From contig ML681981.1 of NCBI GenBank assembly GCA_007922195.1, positions 16,615,089 through 16,679,088 on the forward strand: a stretch of DNA of 64,000 nt. Reading direction: 5' to 3'. A program made the translations under genes and the position numbers. This DNA comes from Podocnemis expansa (taxonomy: Eukaryota; Chordata; Testudines; Podocnemididae). The first letter of the stretch is position 1; each line of letters begins with the position of its first letter. This document shows, piece by piece, positions 24,350 through 36,740 of the stretch. The notes under the pieces were generated by a model. It made no database searches and was not told where the DNA came from. It saw only the letters and a program-made list of their open reading frames with translations.

Positions 24350-24949
24350 CAGCAGGGATCAGTTAACGCATGGGTGTCGGGAGACAAGCTGCCGCAACTG
24401 TGCATAAAATGGACCGCATGTAAATGGGATCATGGCAGGGGCATTGCTGGGGCCTGGCACACGGGACCCGTGCCCCAAATCACAGCGCCAATGCTCCATG
24501 TCCTGGTGCGGCCCCTGTCTCTCCCATCTCTGGCCGGAGATCCGGGACCTGGCTGCCCACGGTCGTGGTGGCTGCTTCTGGCCCCATCCTAAACCAGGCC
24601 ACCGGCAGCCACAGCTGCTGCTTCCTCCCCTGTCCCTGGCAGGGGATCTGAGGCCAGGCTGGTGGCAGCAGATGCTTGAGACTGGGTTGGGCCCCAGTGT
24701 AGAATTGGGGCTGGGGGCATGGCCCACGGCCAGGGAGCAGGGCCTGGGCCCATACCCCAGGTCCTTCCCTGGGGCAGCAACACTCCTGGACCTAGTTAAA
24801 ACGTCCTTCCATTTTTAGACCAACTTGTAGTTTGATACTGCACACTAATGAGTCCCACATATTAAATTGGTAGCTTTGGGGGACATGACGCTAGCGTGCG
24901 TTAACCGAATTCACAGGTAAACTGATCGCAGGTAAACCAATCCCCGCTG
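24350..24949. mobile_element. 600-bp TA-flanked DNA transposon (Tc1/mariner, Tigger-like)
   Basis: The left end cagcagggatcagttaac and the right end (reverse complement) cagcggggattggtttac are inverted repeats, and both are bounded by TA dinucleotides (24348-24349 and 24950-24951), the Tc1/mariner target. The interior (24430-24790) is C/G-rich and yields long readings on several frames that are composition-driven. No DDE/D transposase motif is visible, so it is non-autonomous. Confidence 0.65.
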
Positions 24950-24951
24950 TA

Positions 24952-25919
24952 CATGTAGTTAAGGTCAGAATGGCTCATGAATGAAAAGAGATTTCATGTT
25001 CTTCTTTTCCAAGGGATCATCTCAACCTCTGGTTGTTTTAATGTCTGCAACAGTGAGACAGTGCAATGTGCACTTCTCTTTAGTATGTAGTATAGTACAT
25101 GCCAAATGCTTTTCATTTTAACAAAAAGAGTTAATTACAATTCCCTTGGTTGGTCAGTTCTAATATTTCAGTGTTGTAGTTTCTAATGTCTGATTTTAGA
25201 TAAGGTCCTGAAATACTTCTTAGATACTTTCAAAAGCCAGGAAATGAAAAACAGAATGCTGAAGAATAGGGGAGGAGTATTCTGGGTAAAAAATCAATTT
25301 GGACAACATAAGCTAACAGCTGTTTAAGGTAAATGAACAAACTGTATCTTGTGTCCTAGTGATTTTCAAAGAAGACATGGTATTGTGAAATATTAGATCA
25401 CCAAAGTGACATAAAGTTTCTGAAAGGTTATGAAAGAAGTGAGGATTTGTTAGTGTTTAAAGATTCCTCAGTTACACAGAGTCTATTTACTGAAACGCAA
25501 GAACTGTAAGGACAACACATCAACTGCCTTATTTTTGTAAAAAATTAAGAGGTGATGCAATTTTAGGCCCCTTAACCTTAAACAGGCAACTGAGAATTCT
25601 TCCAAAATGAAAGAATTCCCAAGTGGCAGGAACCTGACAGTAAACTGCATGGCCCTACTGTCCATTCCTATCCAGGCCCCTGGCTAGCCAATTCATTACA
25701 CAAACCCAATGCCCAGTCCAAATATCTTCCATACCTGTCAATTCTCCTTGTCTCCACATTACTGTACAATAAAAAATCCCATCCCTCAGATCTTAATGGT
25801 CCTTTTTATCATTTATTTTTATTCAAAAAATATCACTATGTAAAACATCACCTTGTAGTTTTGTCATTGATGTTTTTATGAGGTGAAAGTTTCAGAATAG
25901 GGAAGATACAGTTCTACAG
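24952..25919. other. Intronic sequence, nothing recognised
   Basis: AT-rich, without identifiable repeat or coding content. Confidence 0.45.
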
Positions 25920-26700
25920 TGCTATGATTTGTAAGTGCCCCAAGAAGTCATCTAGTCCTGTCCACCCCCCACACTGAGGCAGGATTAAGAACACCTGACA
26001 GATGTTTGTCTGTCCTGTTCTTAAAAATCTCCAATAACTGAAAAAAACATCAAGAGTCCTGTGGCACCTTACAGACTAACAGATTTCTTCAGGCATAAGC
26101 TTTTGTGGGCTCCAACCCACTTCATCTGGAAACTCTGACCCACCTGTCTGGAAACTTCCAATAACTGGGGTTCTACAGCTTCTCTAAGTAGCCGTCCAAG
26201 TGATCAACTACACTGGCGGGGGTGAGGAGGGAGGGGCTAACTATAATATAATCTTAGTTTCCATTGCTGCCAACTAGGTAGGTTATATTTTGTCCTCGTC
26301 TCAGTGGACGCAGAGCATTTGATCACTATCCTCTTAATAATCTTTGGCACATTTGAAGACTTACCATATCACTCCCACATCTCTGAGCCTTCCCTTCTCC
26401 AGACTATGTCCATTTCTGTCAACCTTTCCTTGTAAGTCATGTTTTCCAGATTTCTAATAATTTTTGTTGCTCTCCCCAATTTGTTCACATCTTTCTTAAA
26501 AAAAAAAAAAGTGTTTGTGCGAACTACTGGACACAATGCTTCAGCTGAGTCCTCAGCCTTGACAAGTAGAGCAGAACAATTACTTTCCATGACTTAAATA
26601 CAACCTTCCTGATGATATAGCCTAGAGTGACATTTGTCTTTGTAAATGCATCACACTGACTTACATTCAATTTGTTATGCATTATAAACCCCAGCGCCTT
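25920..26700 (-). mobile_element. Old CR1 LINE fragment with a nested insertion
   Basis: Read on minus, this has the CR1 3' part: 'gtcatctagtcctgtcc...gaggcaggatt' and 'tgtctgtcctgttcttaaaaatctccaa' (written here on +) belong to the 3' end. 26340-26690 corresponds to the C-terminal reverse-transcriptase coding sequence (decayed RATKIIRNLENMTYKERL on minus, the equivalent of [19 protein letters not shown] in the young CR1). Many indels and stops. It is interrupted by a 116-bp repeat at 26041-26156. Confidence 0.85.
26041..26156. mobile_element. Nested copy of the 'agactaacaaatttatt' repeat with 11-bp target duplication
   Basis: It interrupts the CR1 3' end. The 11-mer tccaataactg occurs immediately left (26030-26040) and right (26157-26167) of the insert, and removing one copy rejoins the CR1 consensus wording. 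The insert starts with an A run, then gagtcctgtggcacctt, cagactaacagatttctt, cataagcttttgtggg and cacttcatctgg. The duplication proves it is a discrete mobile unit and is younger than this CR1. Confidence 0.85.
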
Positions 26701-29700
26701 TTACTGGAGGTGAGCCAGTTACTCCCTCATTTATTTGTACGTTTGATTTTTTTTTATTTTTTTTTTTAAATCTTTTACTGCAGTGGTAATTTCCTCCATT
26801 GAAATCTGCTTCAGTGGATGGCTAAACTTTGTCCGTAGAGTAGGGACAGCATGCATGATTCTATGTTGGAGAAAGAAGTTTACATGTCTAAACATCCAGT
26901 ATAAAAAGAAGTTAAAGCATCATTGTATGTAAAATTGTCTTTTGATGGCACTGCTGTAAAATCTGAAAACAGTTGACTTTCAGAGTTCTTTGCCACACTG
27001 CACCAGTACGTTGCCAATGAGAGTATTAAATTACCCATTTTGGTGTGTTTTATTAAATGGTCCCATACAGTTCCAAAACCCTTCACACCACAGTGAAGCT
27101 CTGTTCATAGCAATCAATCAACCTATGTATGTACTGATCTGTCAGGTTCATAAGGGTCCAATGACTCAGTATTGAAAGAAGGGCAAGCTGCACCTGTTAG
27201 GAAAAGTACTTGCTGGCACTGATTTAAGGTATCTCTTGGCAGTCAGCAGACAGTGTAAATGATTCCAGGTTAAGGATTGCTCAACCAAAACATGAATTTT
27301 AAATGAATACAGAAGCTACCTAGGGAGGAATTTCTATTGCAGCAAACCACCTAGTTTGGGAGGGGTGGTGGTGGATTTTTTTACTATGTTGACTTTTCAT
27401 TGAGATTGTTTTATCTAGGGAAATACTAAGTTTCAAAGGAAAATGAGGGGGGAAATTTCACAAACATTCAGACAAGTATTTTACCTGTGAGCAGTGTGTG
27501 TAATATTCTTCATTTCTATTATAAAGCCTTCTTTATTTCACTGTAGAAGATTCAGCACCAATGTAACAGCAGTATGAGGATGACAAAATAAATCTGTTTT
27601 ATATCCTTTATCTTGCTCAGTGATTTTAGGAAAAAGATTACTTTTCCTGGATTTAATCTTGCCTATGTGAAGTTCTCAAAAGTGAGACACATTAACCAAC
27701 AAGTTCTGAGACTGTCTAAATGTAAATCTAAATTGAAATTTGTCTTAGCACACTTTAAGTCATCCATAATAAAAGGCTGGAGGATTATCAGCTATGGGAA
27801 TTTTAATGTTCAATTTTAGTTACTTCTACGAGACTGCTTTATTTAATGTAATTATTAGCACATTTAGGAAAGCACTTCCAGAAAGCAGATTTTATTTTCT
27901 TCTGGAAAATTTGTCAAGACAAACAACCCCAATCATGCCTCAGGACCATCAGTTTTCCTCCTTCCCTATATCTTGTCTCCTTGCCCAAATGTCTCATTCT
28001 GGTGGCAGTTCACTGTCAGCTCTACAAATGCTGTTGTCCATAAACAGATTCCAATAGGCGCATGACCAATGAAATATTAAAAATGGCTATGCACAAAGTG
28101 CTGTCAAATCCACAAAATAAAATCTCATATCAGCAGCAATAATTTCAGTAGTAACCTAAAACAATCATAGCTTCAATATTTTAGTAAGAGAATATAAGTA
28201 TTAAGTTGACAGTGTCTTTTAAACATATCATTTAGAAAAGATTTAATTCATCCATTTTTATGAATAGAGAGAATTGGTCCTACTCTTTATTCTTTGCTAG
28301 ATTCCCTAAGCAAGCAAAGGAGTAACTAGAATTCAAGTAGCCTAGGCAAAAAAATTCATTCTGAGCTTTAACTGTGTTGTCACAGATGAAAAGTGTTTGT
28401 TAATGAATTATGTCAAAAAAGTGAAGAGGTTGAGGTCCTCACAAATCACCTGTATGACTTTAGGACACACTTCATTAGTATTGTTCACTTTTACTGTCAC
28501 AAATGTGTCTTGGAATTTCTATCTGTGCTAATGGTTTCAAGTTATTTCCTTGTTCTTTAAAGAAGACCTTGTTATAATCTGCTGGATGGTGTTCATGAAT
28601 ATTGTGTAAAAACTGCAGCGTGAGCATAATAGATGCATTTCAAATCATCTTTGTTAGGGAGCTTTAGAAATCACTTTTTTGTGCTGGCTCTTTGTGTTCT
28701 CTCATTGCCCAGTTTAAAGATGCATACCTCTTGTGGTTTTATTTTCAGAGTATTACCCTATTGATTTTAACTTTGTGCTACACTTGTATTACAATCTCAA
28801 TATGTGTGTATTGGTGCTGATGGCAAAGGTGTAAAATGTGAAGAGTGCATCTTCTGTTGACTAAACAGGGGTCTGAATTTTGAATCGGAGTAGATTACAG
28901 AACATTCAGTCTGTAAGACTTTTATTTTCTGGAGCAAGTGTTCGTTCTTATTTGTGTTTGTACAGCGCCCCACATAGTTGCCCTCAATCCTGCTTCCAAC
29001 CTTTGGGTGGTACCATAAGTTGAAATGTTCAGTAATAATTTTGGGATGCTTCAGAGTGTAGTAAGGTTGTCTATAAATATAAAATGTAATTTAGATTGGA
29101 TAAAATTTAAAGTAGAAACTGTAGCTCAGGGTTTACTTGTGACTGTTGCTAATTACTTTAGCACAACACAGGTAGAGAACTCCTTCAGTCTGTCTAGTCG
29201 CCTGGAATAATTCATTAGCCAGCTGGATTCACCCATAATAATCACAGTTAAATTGCTTGCTCTTTTGAAAAAGAATGCCAGTTACTTGCCTTTACTGGTA
29301 TGAGTGCTTTACAAGTAGTTTGTTTCAGGTAGCAATGTCACAGTAAGTGAAATGATAACATTTACGGACAATTTAACTGGAGGAAAAAGGTTACAGAAAC
29401 TGTGGGCAAACCTCTATCACATTTATACCTATATCTCTCTGAAGGCCAGTGAAGTCACTGGAGTTATCATTCTCTGGATTTTTCAATAAATGATGTAACT
29501 GAAATCACTATCTGACCTTGAATGACTGCAGGTTACTTGATTGAAGTCAGACTCACCCAATTTCTATGGCCAGTAGTCTTGTTTGTGTTATTCTGTGTAA
29601 CTCATTCTGTAATCCAATGTTGCCAAAGATATATTTACATTCAGAGCCAGTATTTGCATTGTAGTGCTTCAAGTTTTAATCCACATGATAAACTCAATTC

Positions 29701-29810
29701 TGAAATAACTTTTTTTTGCTTATTTGTCTCTGTCTAGTTTTTATTTTGCAGTATTTGACTGCATACCCATTTTATGTTTTCTTTGGGTTTTCCTTCGTCT
29801 TTCCCCTAAT
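26701..29810. other. Intronic sequence, nothing recognised
   Basis: About 3.1 kb, AT-rich. Includes a T-rich run at 26740-26770. A 'tgtttgtacagcgcccca' segment near 28958-28976 resembles the 3' tail words of amniote SINE/LINE repeats, but it is too short to call. Confidence 0.45.
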
Positions 29811-29817
29811 TGAGGAG

Positions 29818-29993
29818 TTCCAATAGGGTGGCCAAGTTAGTCTAGCTCAGTAAAACAAACAAGGAGTCCTGTGGCACTTAGTCAAACAAATTGATTTATT
29901 GCTTGAGCTTTTGTGGGAGAAGTGGGATTTTTCTCATGCAATAAATAAGTTTGTTAGTATTTAAGTGCCACCAGACTCCTTGTTTGTTCTAAG
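29818..29993. mobile_element. Palindromic foldback copy of the 'agactaacaaatttatt' family with 7-bp target duplication
   Basis: The left end ttccaatagggtggcc...gttagtctag is followed by an arm (29853-29917) and then by its reverse complement (29923-29989): aaacaaggagtcctgtggcac at left pairs with gtgccaccagactccttgttt at right. The 7-mer tgaggag flanks both sides (29811-29817 and 29994-30000). The order is the mirror image of the copy at 60940-61165. Confidence 0.78.
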
Positions 29994-30000
29994 TGAGGAG

Positions 30001-31734
30001 ATTTATCTCATGTAAATTGTTGCACTAATATTCTTATTGTTAAGGTCTATTGCAAGATACTTTGTTTTCTTGATGTAGCCTTAGTCCTCCAAGGTTGCTC
30101 TCTGGCTCTACGCTGTTACTCAGAAATTTTTATCACCACCTCTTTATTTCCTTTCTGTATTATATCCCCCCACCCCCGACTTCATAGAAATTTAGATTCA
30201 GATCTCTTCCTGTCTTTAGAAATCCTTTTTCTCTGGAGTAATTTTTGGCCAAAATCTAAGAACTGTTGCTATTTTTTTAAATGTTTCGGGCCTCAGAGAT
30301 TCTACATATTAATTCACTACTTCATTCACTACCAAAGGACCAATACAGCCAGCCATGCATGAAAATGTTCTTTAAGTGCTGTCTGCTACTGAATTATGTA
30401 TTTTTAGATCTTTTAAATTGGCTCATCTTCTTTCACTACAAAGAAATGGAAAAGATTTTCATTTAAATTGTTTTGAAAGAACTTTTAAAAAGGGGGGGAG
30501 GAGAGAAATAATGCATCACTATTTAAAGAATGAAACTCAAGCAAATAATAAGGCATGTCTACGTGATATGTTACTACATGGCGAGTCAGGTTGTGAATCC
30601 TACAGCATGGCAGGTTTTGACACAGTAACAGCCAGTGTAGGCACTGCTACAGCAAACAGTTTGGCAGTGTACTTTGCCATGCTTCTATCTGAAACATGTG
30701 CCATGGAAGTTTTAACACCCTGTAGCAGTGCCCACATGAATGTGACTATGTGGCAAACTAAAATGTGCTGTAGGTTTACACACTGGCTTGCAGTGCACTG
30801 ACTCTCCTTGTAGGCGAGCTTCAAATAGAAGGCATCTCTATGTTGCTAGTAAGCTTTTAAACAACAAAAGAGAAGTGATGCAGGAACTCTGCAGTAGATA
30901 TTTATTAACAGGGATATCCCTGTGTATGTTTCTAATTTCCCATTTGGAATATGTTTTCTTAAAATGTGCCCAAGATTTCCACTGGAATATAGAATTTTAC
31001 CACACTGGATGTCACCACTGGTCCATCAAGTTTGATATCCTGCTTCTGGCAGTGAGAAATAAAAGAATAATTTTTTAGAAGTATAAAATTGCACATGAGA
31101 GAATCTGCCAAAGAGATGAGCTTTATGTTCTTCTTGTCTTACTCAGAGGTACAAGCTTTACATTTTACTTCACAGCTTTTCTTTCAAATATTCTAGGTAA
31201 GACCAGTAGCATTGCTTATTATTCAGATTGTTCAACATTTTGTATTGTAAGACCTTGTTTTCAATGGCTTGTAGCTATGCCAAACTTTATTTGGGGCTCA
31301 AATTGCCCATGCTGAGTGTGTGGCTTAGGCTCACTTTCTGGAGGAAAATTACAGACAGCATGGCTCAACCATTTCTATTGATGAGGCTAGAAAAAAAATG
31401 TTGTTTTGCTAATTTGTTAAAAAAATTCTGTCAACCTTTTACCTAAGAAGCTCTTACACCGTTATACTTTGGAACAGAGACTTAAATTTTGTCACCCAAA
31501 TCTGAATTAACTACAGACTTTTCAAAAATCAGTTGCACGTCTTCAGTAGAGAGTTCTTAGCAACTAAATGGCCAAAAGAGCCCACTGGCTCTGAGCATGC
31601 TCTAGCCTCAGTGTGTGCCATCAGATGTGCTGTGGAATTTTTTGAAAAATTACTCAGAGGACTGGGTTGGCTTATGAATATTTATGAGTTCATTTGGAGA
31701 CAGTCTGCTGGCGTGCGTCAAAATAATTAAAGGT
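30001..31734. other. Intronic sequence, no firm feature
   Basis: AT-rich overall. At 30552 the words ggcatgtctacgtgat resemble a Harbinger-type MITE start, but no matching inverted end was found, so no element is called. A 30376-30801 reading on + has no recognisable domain. Confidence 0.4.
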
Positions 31735-31775
31735 ATCAAGGTGTGCCGTGGCAGAGAAAAGGTTGGGAATCACTT
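31735..31775 (+). repeat. hAT (Charlie-like) terminal remnant
   Basis: The sequence ggtgtgccgtggcagagaaaaggttgggaatcactt follows the usual GTGTGCCGTG...GGTTGGGAACCACT right end of Charlie-like hAT elements. The left end is missing. Confidence 0.45.
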
Positions 31776-31919
31776 TAGCCTGTGCAAAATAGGACTTGTC
31801 CCACAATTGCAGATATGGGCTTCTGCAGGTCTTGCTGGGTCTGTGTGCAGAATTTGCTACTCTCGGCAGGGAGTCTCTCTCCTGCACTTTCTGTAATTCT
31901 TACTTCCCCATCCTAGTCC

Positions 31920-32420
31920 CTGGCAGCAGTGGGGAGGATACCTACTGATGATTCTAATGCAGAGGAGATAATAGACAGACCTGCTAGGGAGCCTCAGATG
32001 TGGGGACTGGGCCATGGAGATTGGTAGGAGGTGGAGGGTAACTAGAACTGGGAGTTGGTGAGGGGTGAGTCTGGAGGTTGATGGGAGGACTGCAGTTGGC
32101 TGGGTAAGAAGAGTGTGGGGGGGGACAGGGAGGACTGATACTGAATGAGAGGTCAGGAAGTAGGGAACTGGGCATGGTGGGGCAGGAGACAGGGCATAGG
32201 GAGAGAACTGAATGGAAAGAACAGGGATCAGAAGTCTGAGGAGTGGAAACTGGGATTTGCTAGAACAGTACTGGGATGAAAAGCCAAGGGTGGGGGTGAA
32301 ATATGCCTGGGATGAGGATATGTTGGGGGGTGCAGGGCAGAAGGGGTCATGACTGGAAGAAAATAGGCAGAAGACTCCCTGCCCACCAGGGAACAGCCCT
32401 TCCAGTGTGTGTAATGGACC
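31920..32420. repeat. Purine-rich (G/A) strand-biased block
   Basis: About 450 bases dominated by ggga/gagg/ggtgg words, including a run of eight G. The opposite strand reads as C/T-rich with proline/serine-rich frames that are compositional. Degenerate minisatellite or transposon interior; no ends identified. Confidence 0.35.
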
Positions 32421-33207
32421 CCAAGATTCCCAAGTCTCACCATTCCTTTGCTGTCAGAAAATATTTGTGAAACCAAGATGAAAAGTACCCTACCCTCCTC
32501 TAATTAATAGTCCATGTAGAAGATGCCAACTTACTGTTTGTTTAGTTGCTGCAGTGGCAAAGTTGTGTGGTATATCGAACAGTTCCAATCTTGCTGCTGA
32601 TCTGTGCTGTCATCAAGGTGATGCCATATGATAGAATGTCTGGGGGCGGAGGGGGGTCAGTTTGCTTTTTTAGGAACCTAGATAATTAAACACAAAAAGT
32701 TATATGAAAAGAACATTTATGTTGCAAGTCAAAAGTTAGGAAATACATGAATTAAGGTTGTCTGTGTAATTTTAATTTGGTCATCTTATGCATATTCATC
32801 ATGGTGCAGTCTCTAAGTGTATAGTCGCATACTACTTTTTCCATAGGACCCCGGCTTCATTCAGTGCACAGATGGATCTGCTCAGGAAATGAATCAGGGT
32901 TGATCGAAAAGCGCTGTTTTCAGTAGGACCTCATTTTCATTTCATGCAGAAGTTGGAAGATGTATAGTGAATGAGCCAGGATTGCAGAAAGAAAAAGTAT
33001 AGTTTTATGGTGAAGGCACTTTAATTGTTGCCCTGGAGAATTTAATTTTTTTTTTTTTGACTTTGTTAGTGTTCTGGTGTGATTCAAGGGGAATGACTTA
33101 AATGAGACTATGCACAGATGGTCACTAACTGTGTGTTGTTAAGTCAGATACTGAAGAACTGGGGATTCTGAAGTATGATTTGCAGAACTACTAAGCACTC
33201 TTCTTTA
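32421..33207. other. Intronic sequence, nothing recognised
   Basis: Mixed AT-rich sequence with a T homopolymer near 33045-33058. No coding or repeat boundary was seen. Confidence 0.45.
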
Positions 33208-33532
33208 GAGCTGGCCAGAAATCTGTCTGGAACTACTTTGATGGAAATTTTTATCTAAAATGAAATGACTTGTTTTTGATGAAAATTCCTGTGGAGAAAA
33301 ATTACTTAGACATTAAAAAAAAAAATCATTTTGTGATTTTTTTTTTTTTTAAAGAAAACATTCAAAAGTTTAGTTTAGGAATTTCAAATATTTGTTTAAA
33401 ACTTTATGGGATTTTCATTTTTATTTACATGATTTTTACATTATTTCATGATATGCCATTAGTAGCATATAATAGACAATCTGAAATGTCACCATTTGTT
33501 GCTAAATGGAATTTCCAAGTTTTGACCAGCCC
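33208..33532. mobile_element. 325-bp AT-rich MITE with TA target (Tc1/mariner-like)
   Basis: The left end gagctggccagaaa and the right end (reverse complement) gggctggtcaaaac are inverted repeats matching at about 11 of 14 bases. Both are flanked by TA (33206-33207 and 33533-33534). The interior is AT-rich with long A and T runs. No coding content. Confidence 0.6.
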
Positions 33533-33534
33533 TA

Positions 33535-35599
33535 ATTATACCTTCAACTAAACTTAATGGGAGTTGTTCTTTGGAAATATGAAATGCTATATAATGCTAT
33601 GCACTCTGAAAAATCATGTCCATGGTATCTCACATTGGACATCCAAAATAAATGGTTACTTGTTATTGTTGTCTTTGTGCATCAACTCCCTATTAGTAAA
33701 ATAGGGTTAATACCTTCTGTTTGTCTGACAGGAGTATTGTGAAATACATATACTAATGCTCATGAAGAACTCAGATTCTTTAGTGATGATTACTGTAAAA
33801 TATCCTATGTAAAATTATTAATTTTATCTTAACAGAGGGATTTGAATAGTGTCTAGTAAATAAAGCATGCGCCAGTGAACAATGAGAATACAATATACTG
33901 AATAGATGTTTATTCAGTGAGCACGGTCCATTTTGTACAGAGAATGAGGGAGGAAACCTGTTGGGGAAAAAATAGTAAGTGAGCATGTAATGTAACTAAA
34001 AACTAATGCAATGCAGAAGAGGACTAAATTAGAGCTGTACAGGAAACCTTAATTCTATATTTCTGACTTTGGGGTACAAGGCTTTGCAGCCTAAATTAAG
34101 GTTTCAATATTTTGTATGTGCAATAGACAATAATGGATAACTCTCACTTGGGAAAACATTTTGTCTGAAAAGACAAAAAACTAAAAGATGAACAATAATT
34201 TGAATACTGAAAATGTTGCTAGATATTCTTTGTATGCTTTCTCAAAATACCAAATTGAATATCGAGAAAAGATTCAGAACCCTCAGTTGCATCATATTTT
34301 TCCTGTAGGAAAAAAAAGAAATATAATTTCCTGTACTTAAAAGTTTACAGCAAGATAGGATATTCCCACAATATAGCAACTGGTAAAGCAGCAAACTTCT
34401 GAAACTAAAGGACTATCTTAGTGGCTGCCTAAAAGCCAAAAGGGTTCAGGAGAGAGGCAGTTGTCTGCTGGTAAAATTTTGAAAATGTTCATTGAATTAA
34501 AATAGCCTCAGGCAGTTTTTGATACACTTTTTTAAACTGAAAGGCAGAAAAGTGAAAGCCAATAAATCACCACTAGCTTATTGGTCATTATATGAATTAC
34601 ATGCAGGCTGACACATTCTTGAAATCAAGTTAATCTGTTTTCTTCTGCACAGGAAAGAGAAAATGACCATTTAATTAGCAGAAGAAAAAAATTATCTCAC
34701 TAATTGAGAGAGTCACATTAGGCCTATTTAGTTTATAGTCCGATTTATTTCAGAAACTTGAATGCAATTCAGCTAAGGATGCTGTTTAATTTTTAATTGG
34801 ATGGACTTAGTATGCTAAAGTACCAAATGTTCCCATCATAATATTAAAAAAAGTATTCAGCCTATTTTTTTTATGTTTATTATTTTATTCTAGAGGACAA
34901 GAGAATGTATTTTTCCATTATAAAACAGGACTTTCTTGGATGGAAATTTTCCCATCAAGTACTGCGTCGGACTTTATGCAATGACAGTATTTTCTGAATG
35001 GATACGTGCATATGTCTACATGTGTACAAAAGTAATAATCAGTCAAATGATCATGGTTTGATTCAGTTTCATTAGGACTCCAGCACTGGGATATTTACTC
35101 AAAATTTGTCCAGACCTGCCAATAACTATTCCATCCTTCTCATATTTTTCTGCAGTTCTGCGAATCACTTTGCTTGATTATCAGGATGAGTCCATCTTTC
35201 AGCCTATAGGATTGCCATGTGTTTTTCAAACTTAAATTATTGCCAGGGGTCACTTCATTGACCACTGAAATGCAGCTTTTGAGATGAGTGATAGTGATTG
35301 ATGTATAGCTCACAACAACAGGACATAGCACTTTAGCACAGAAAGCAAAGAACATTTATTAGAGTCTACAGGGGCTTTTTCTTTCCTCTTCTATATCTGT
35401 TCCTTTTTCTCTGTGCCCCTTCCACCATCACTTGCTACCTGAATTCTGAAAGATGTCAGAAAGGAAATTTGTTCTCATCTTTCCCATTTCATGAGGGACT
35501 GGACTTGCCTTGTCTTGCCTTCCAGCTTCTCTTTCTCACCTCCTTCTTGCCATCCCCACTGAGGTATCTGCACTCTGGTCAGCTGGAAGGATAAGCTGA
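33535..35599. other. Intronic sequence, nothing recognised
   Basis: AT-rich two-kilobase stretch. Short readings on both strands lack motifs. At 34030-34110 the word cttaattctatatttctgac is followed by a partial inverse (aaattaaggtttcaatatttt), which hints at an old foldback element but is too weak to call. Confidence 0.4.
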
Positions 35600-36090
35600 C
35601 ACAGTGGCTGAGATTCCCACCATTCCTCTTCACAGCTAGTTAGTGTGGGAAGGGAGGTGAATAGGCTCAGGGGGGCAAGGGGCTTTGGGGCTGTGGGTCT
35701 GGGTTGGAGAGGGCCCAACAGCAGGGGCACAGGGCTGCTTCCTGTCCAGGGCTGGACCATGGTGCAGTGCAACTCCCTGGCCGGGGCTAGATTTTGGTGG
35801 CTGGTTTGGTCCCCAGGTGAGGCTACACCATTGCAGCGTTGGCACCACTCCCCAGCAGGGTATGGAGACCATGGCTTGTTCGCCAGCTGGTCCTGGATCT
35901 CTGCGGTGGCTCTGCTCACTGGCCATGGTCAGACTTGGCTGGCAGTGCTGCTGCTCTGTGGTAGGGACCAGATTCCACCATCAGTGGCACCACTCTGTGG
36001 CGGGGACTGGATCCTGGCTGCAGTTGGGGGGCACAAAATTTTTTGATGTTATGAAGGGATCCCTGTCCTTGAAAAGGTTGGGAACCACTG
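35600..36090 (+). mobile_element. GC-rich hAT-like non-autonomous element
   Basis: The right end aaaaggttgggaaccactg (to 36090) is the classic Charlie-type hAT terminus. A much weaker candidate left end (cagtggctgagattcccacc, about 35600) could be its inverse. The interior repeats G-rich ggtggctggt / ggcaccactc words. No target duplication was recognised, so the left edge is uncertain. Long frames here are compositional. Confidence 0.5.
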
Positions 36091-36319
36091 TCCTAGAATT
36101 CAAGCTGATGGGATGAGCCCTTCTGAATGTAGCCTTTTCATGAGTGTAAAGGGGCAATTAACAGAGTATTTGTATTTAAGTTTGTATTTAATTTTGGTAG
36201 CCTTCTTAATGCACAGGAGGTAATCTCCTTTGACAAGTTCAAAACAAACATTTTATAGTTATAAAGCAAGAGTTAAATTGACTTGTAGCATATTATAAAG
36301 ATATGAATAAAATTAATGC

Positions 36320-36740
36320 AGGCTTCAAAAAATGTGCTGCACCGCATGTGGCCAGCCCCAAAACTAAAGTTACCTAGGTGTGTGACAGTGAAGGGACCTC
36401 ACCCCCATCACTGCAAAGCTGCCACGGCCACCACTTTTTTCACCAGTGGTGTGTAGTGATGAGAGCTCTCTGCTTCTGAAAAACTGCCACAGCCACTGAC
36501 ACATTTGGCAGAAGTACGGTGAACAAAGGACACTGTTCCAGTGAAAAAAGCCACTGTCAAAGGCATTTTTGGCACTGGGGGGGTGGAGAAGGTGGCAGTG
36601 CTGACACTTGCAGCAACACTGGCTCTTTTTTCAGGCACCGGGGTGTTTGCCTCCCTGGTTACTGTGGCATAGCTAGGCACCAGGGGCAAAACCCTGGGCA
36701 CAATGGTGACTTGGCATCCAGGATTTGTCAAACCTATGAT
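36320..36740. repeat. Unclassified GC-richer insert
   Basis: A block with repeated 'gccactg'/'ctgccac' and 'cagtg' words (36360-36720) differs from the AT-rich flanks. A 115-codon minus-strand reading spans it but is alanine/valine/threonine-rich without a motif. Probably an old transposon interior. Confidence 0.3.

Noticed and set aside
24359..24818. Frames of 100-128 codons on both strands
   Set aside because: Composition-driven frames in the GC-rich filler of a TA-flanked DNA transposon, with no transposase motif.
30552..30815. Possible Harbinger-type MITE beginning ggcatgtctacgtgat
   Set aside because: No inverted partner of the terminus was found at the expected distance, so the similarity to other GTCTAC-ended elements may be chance.
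35536..36116. Frames of 127-143 codons on both strands
   Set aside because: GC-rich hAT-like interior. Trp/Gly/Pro-rich reading without any recognisable domain.
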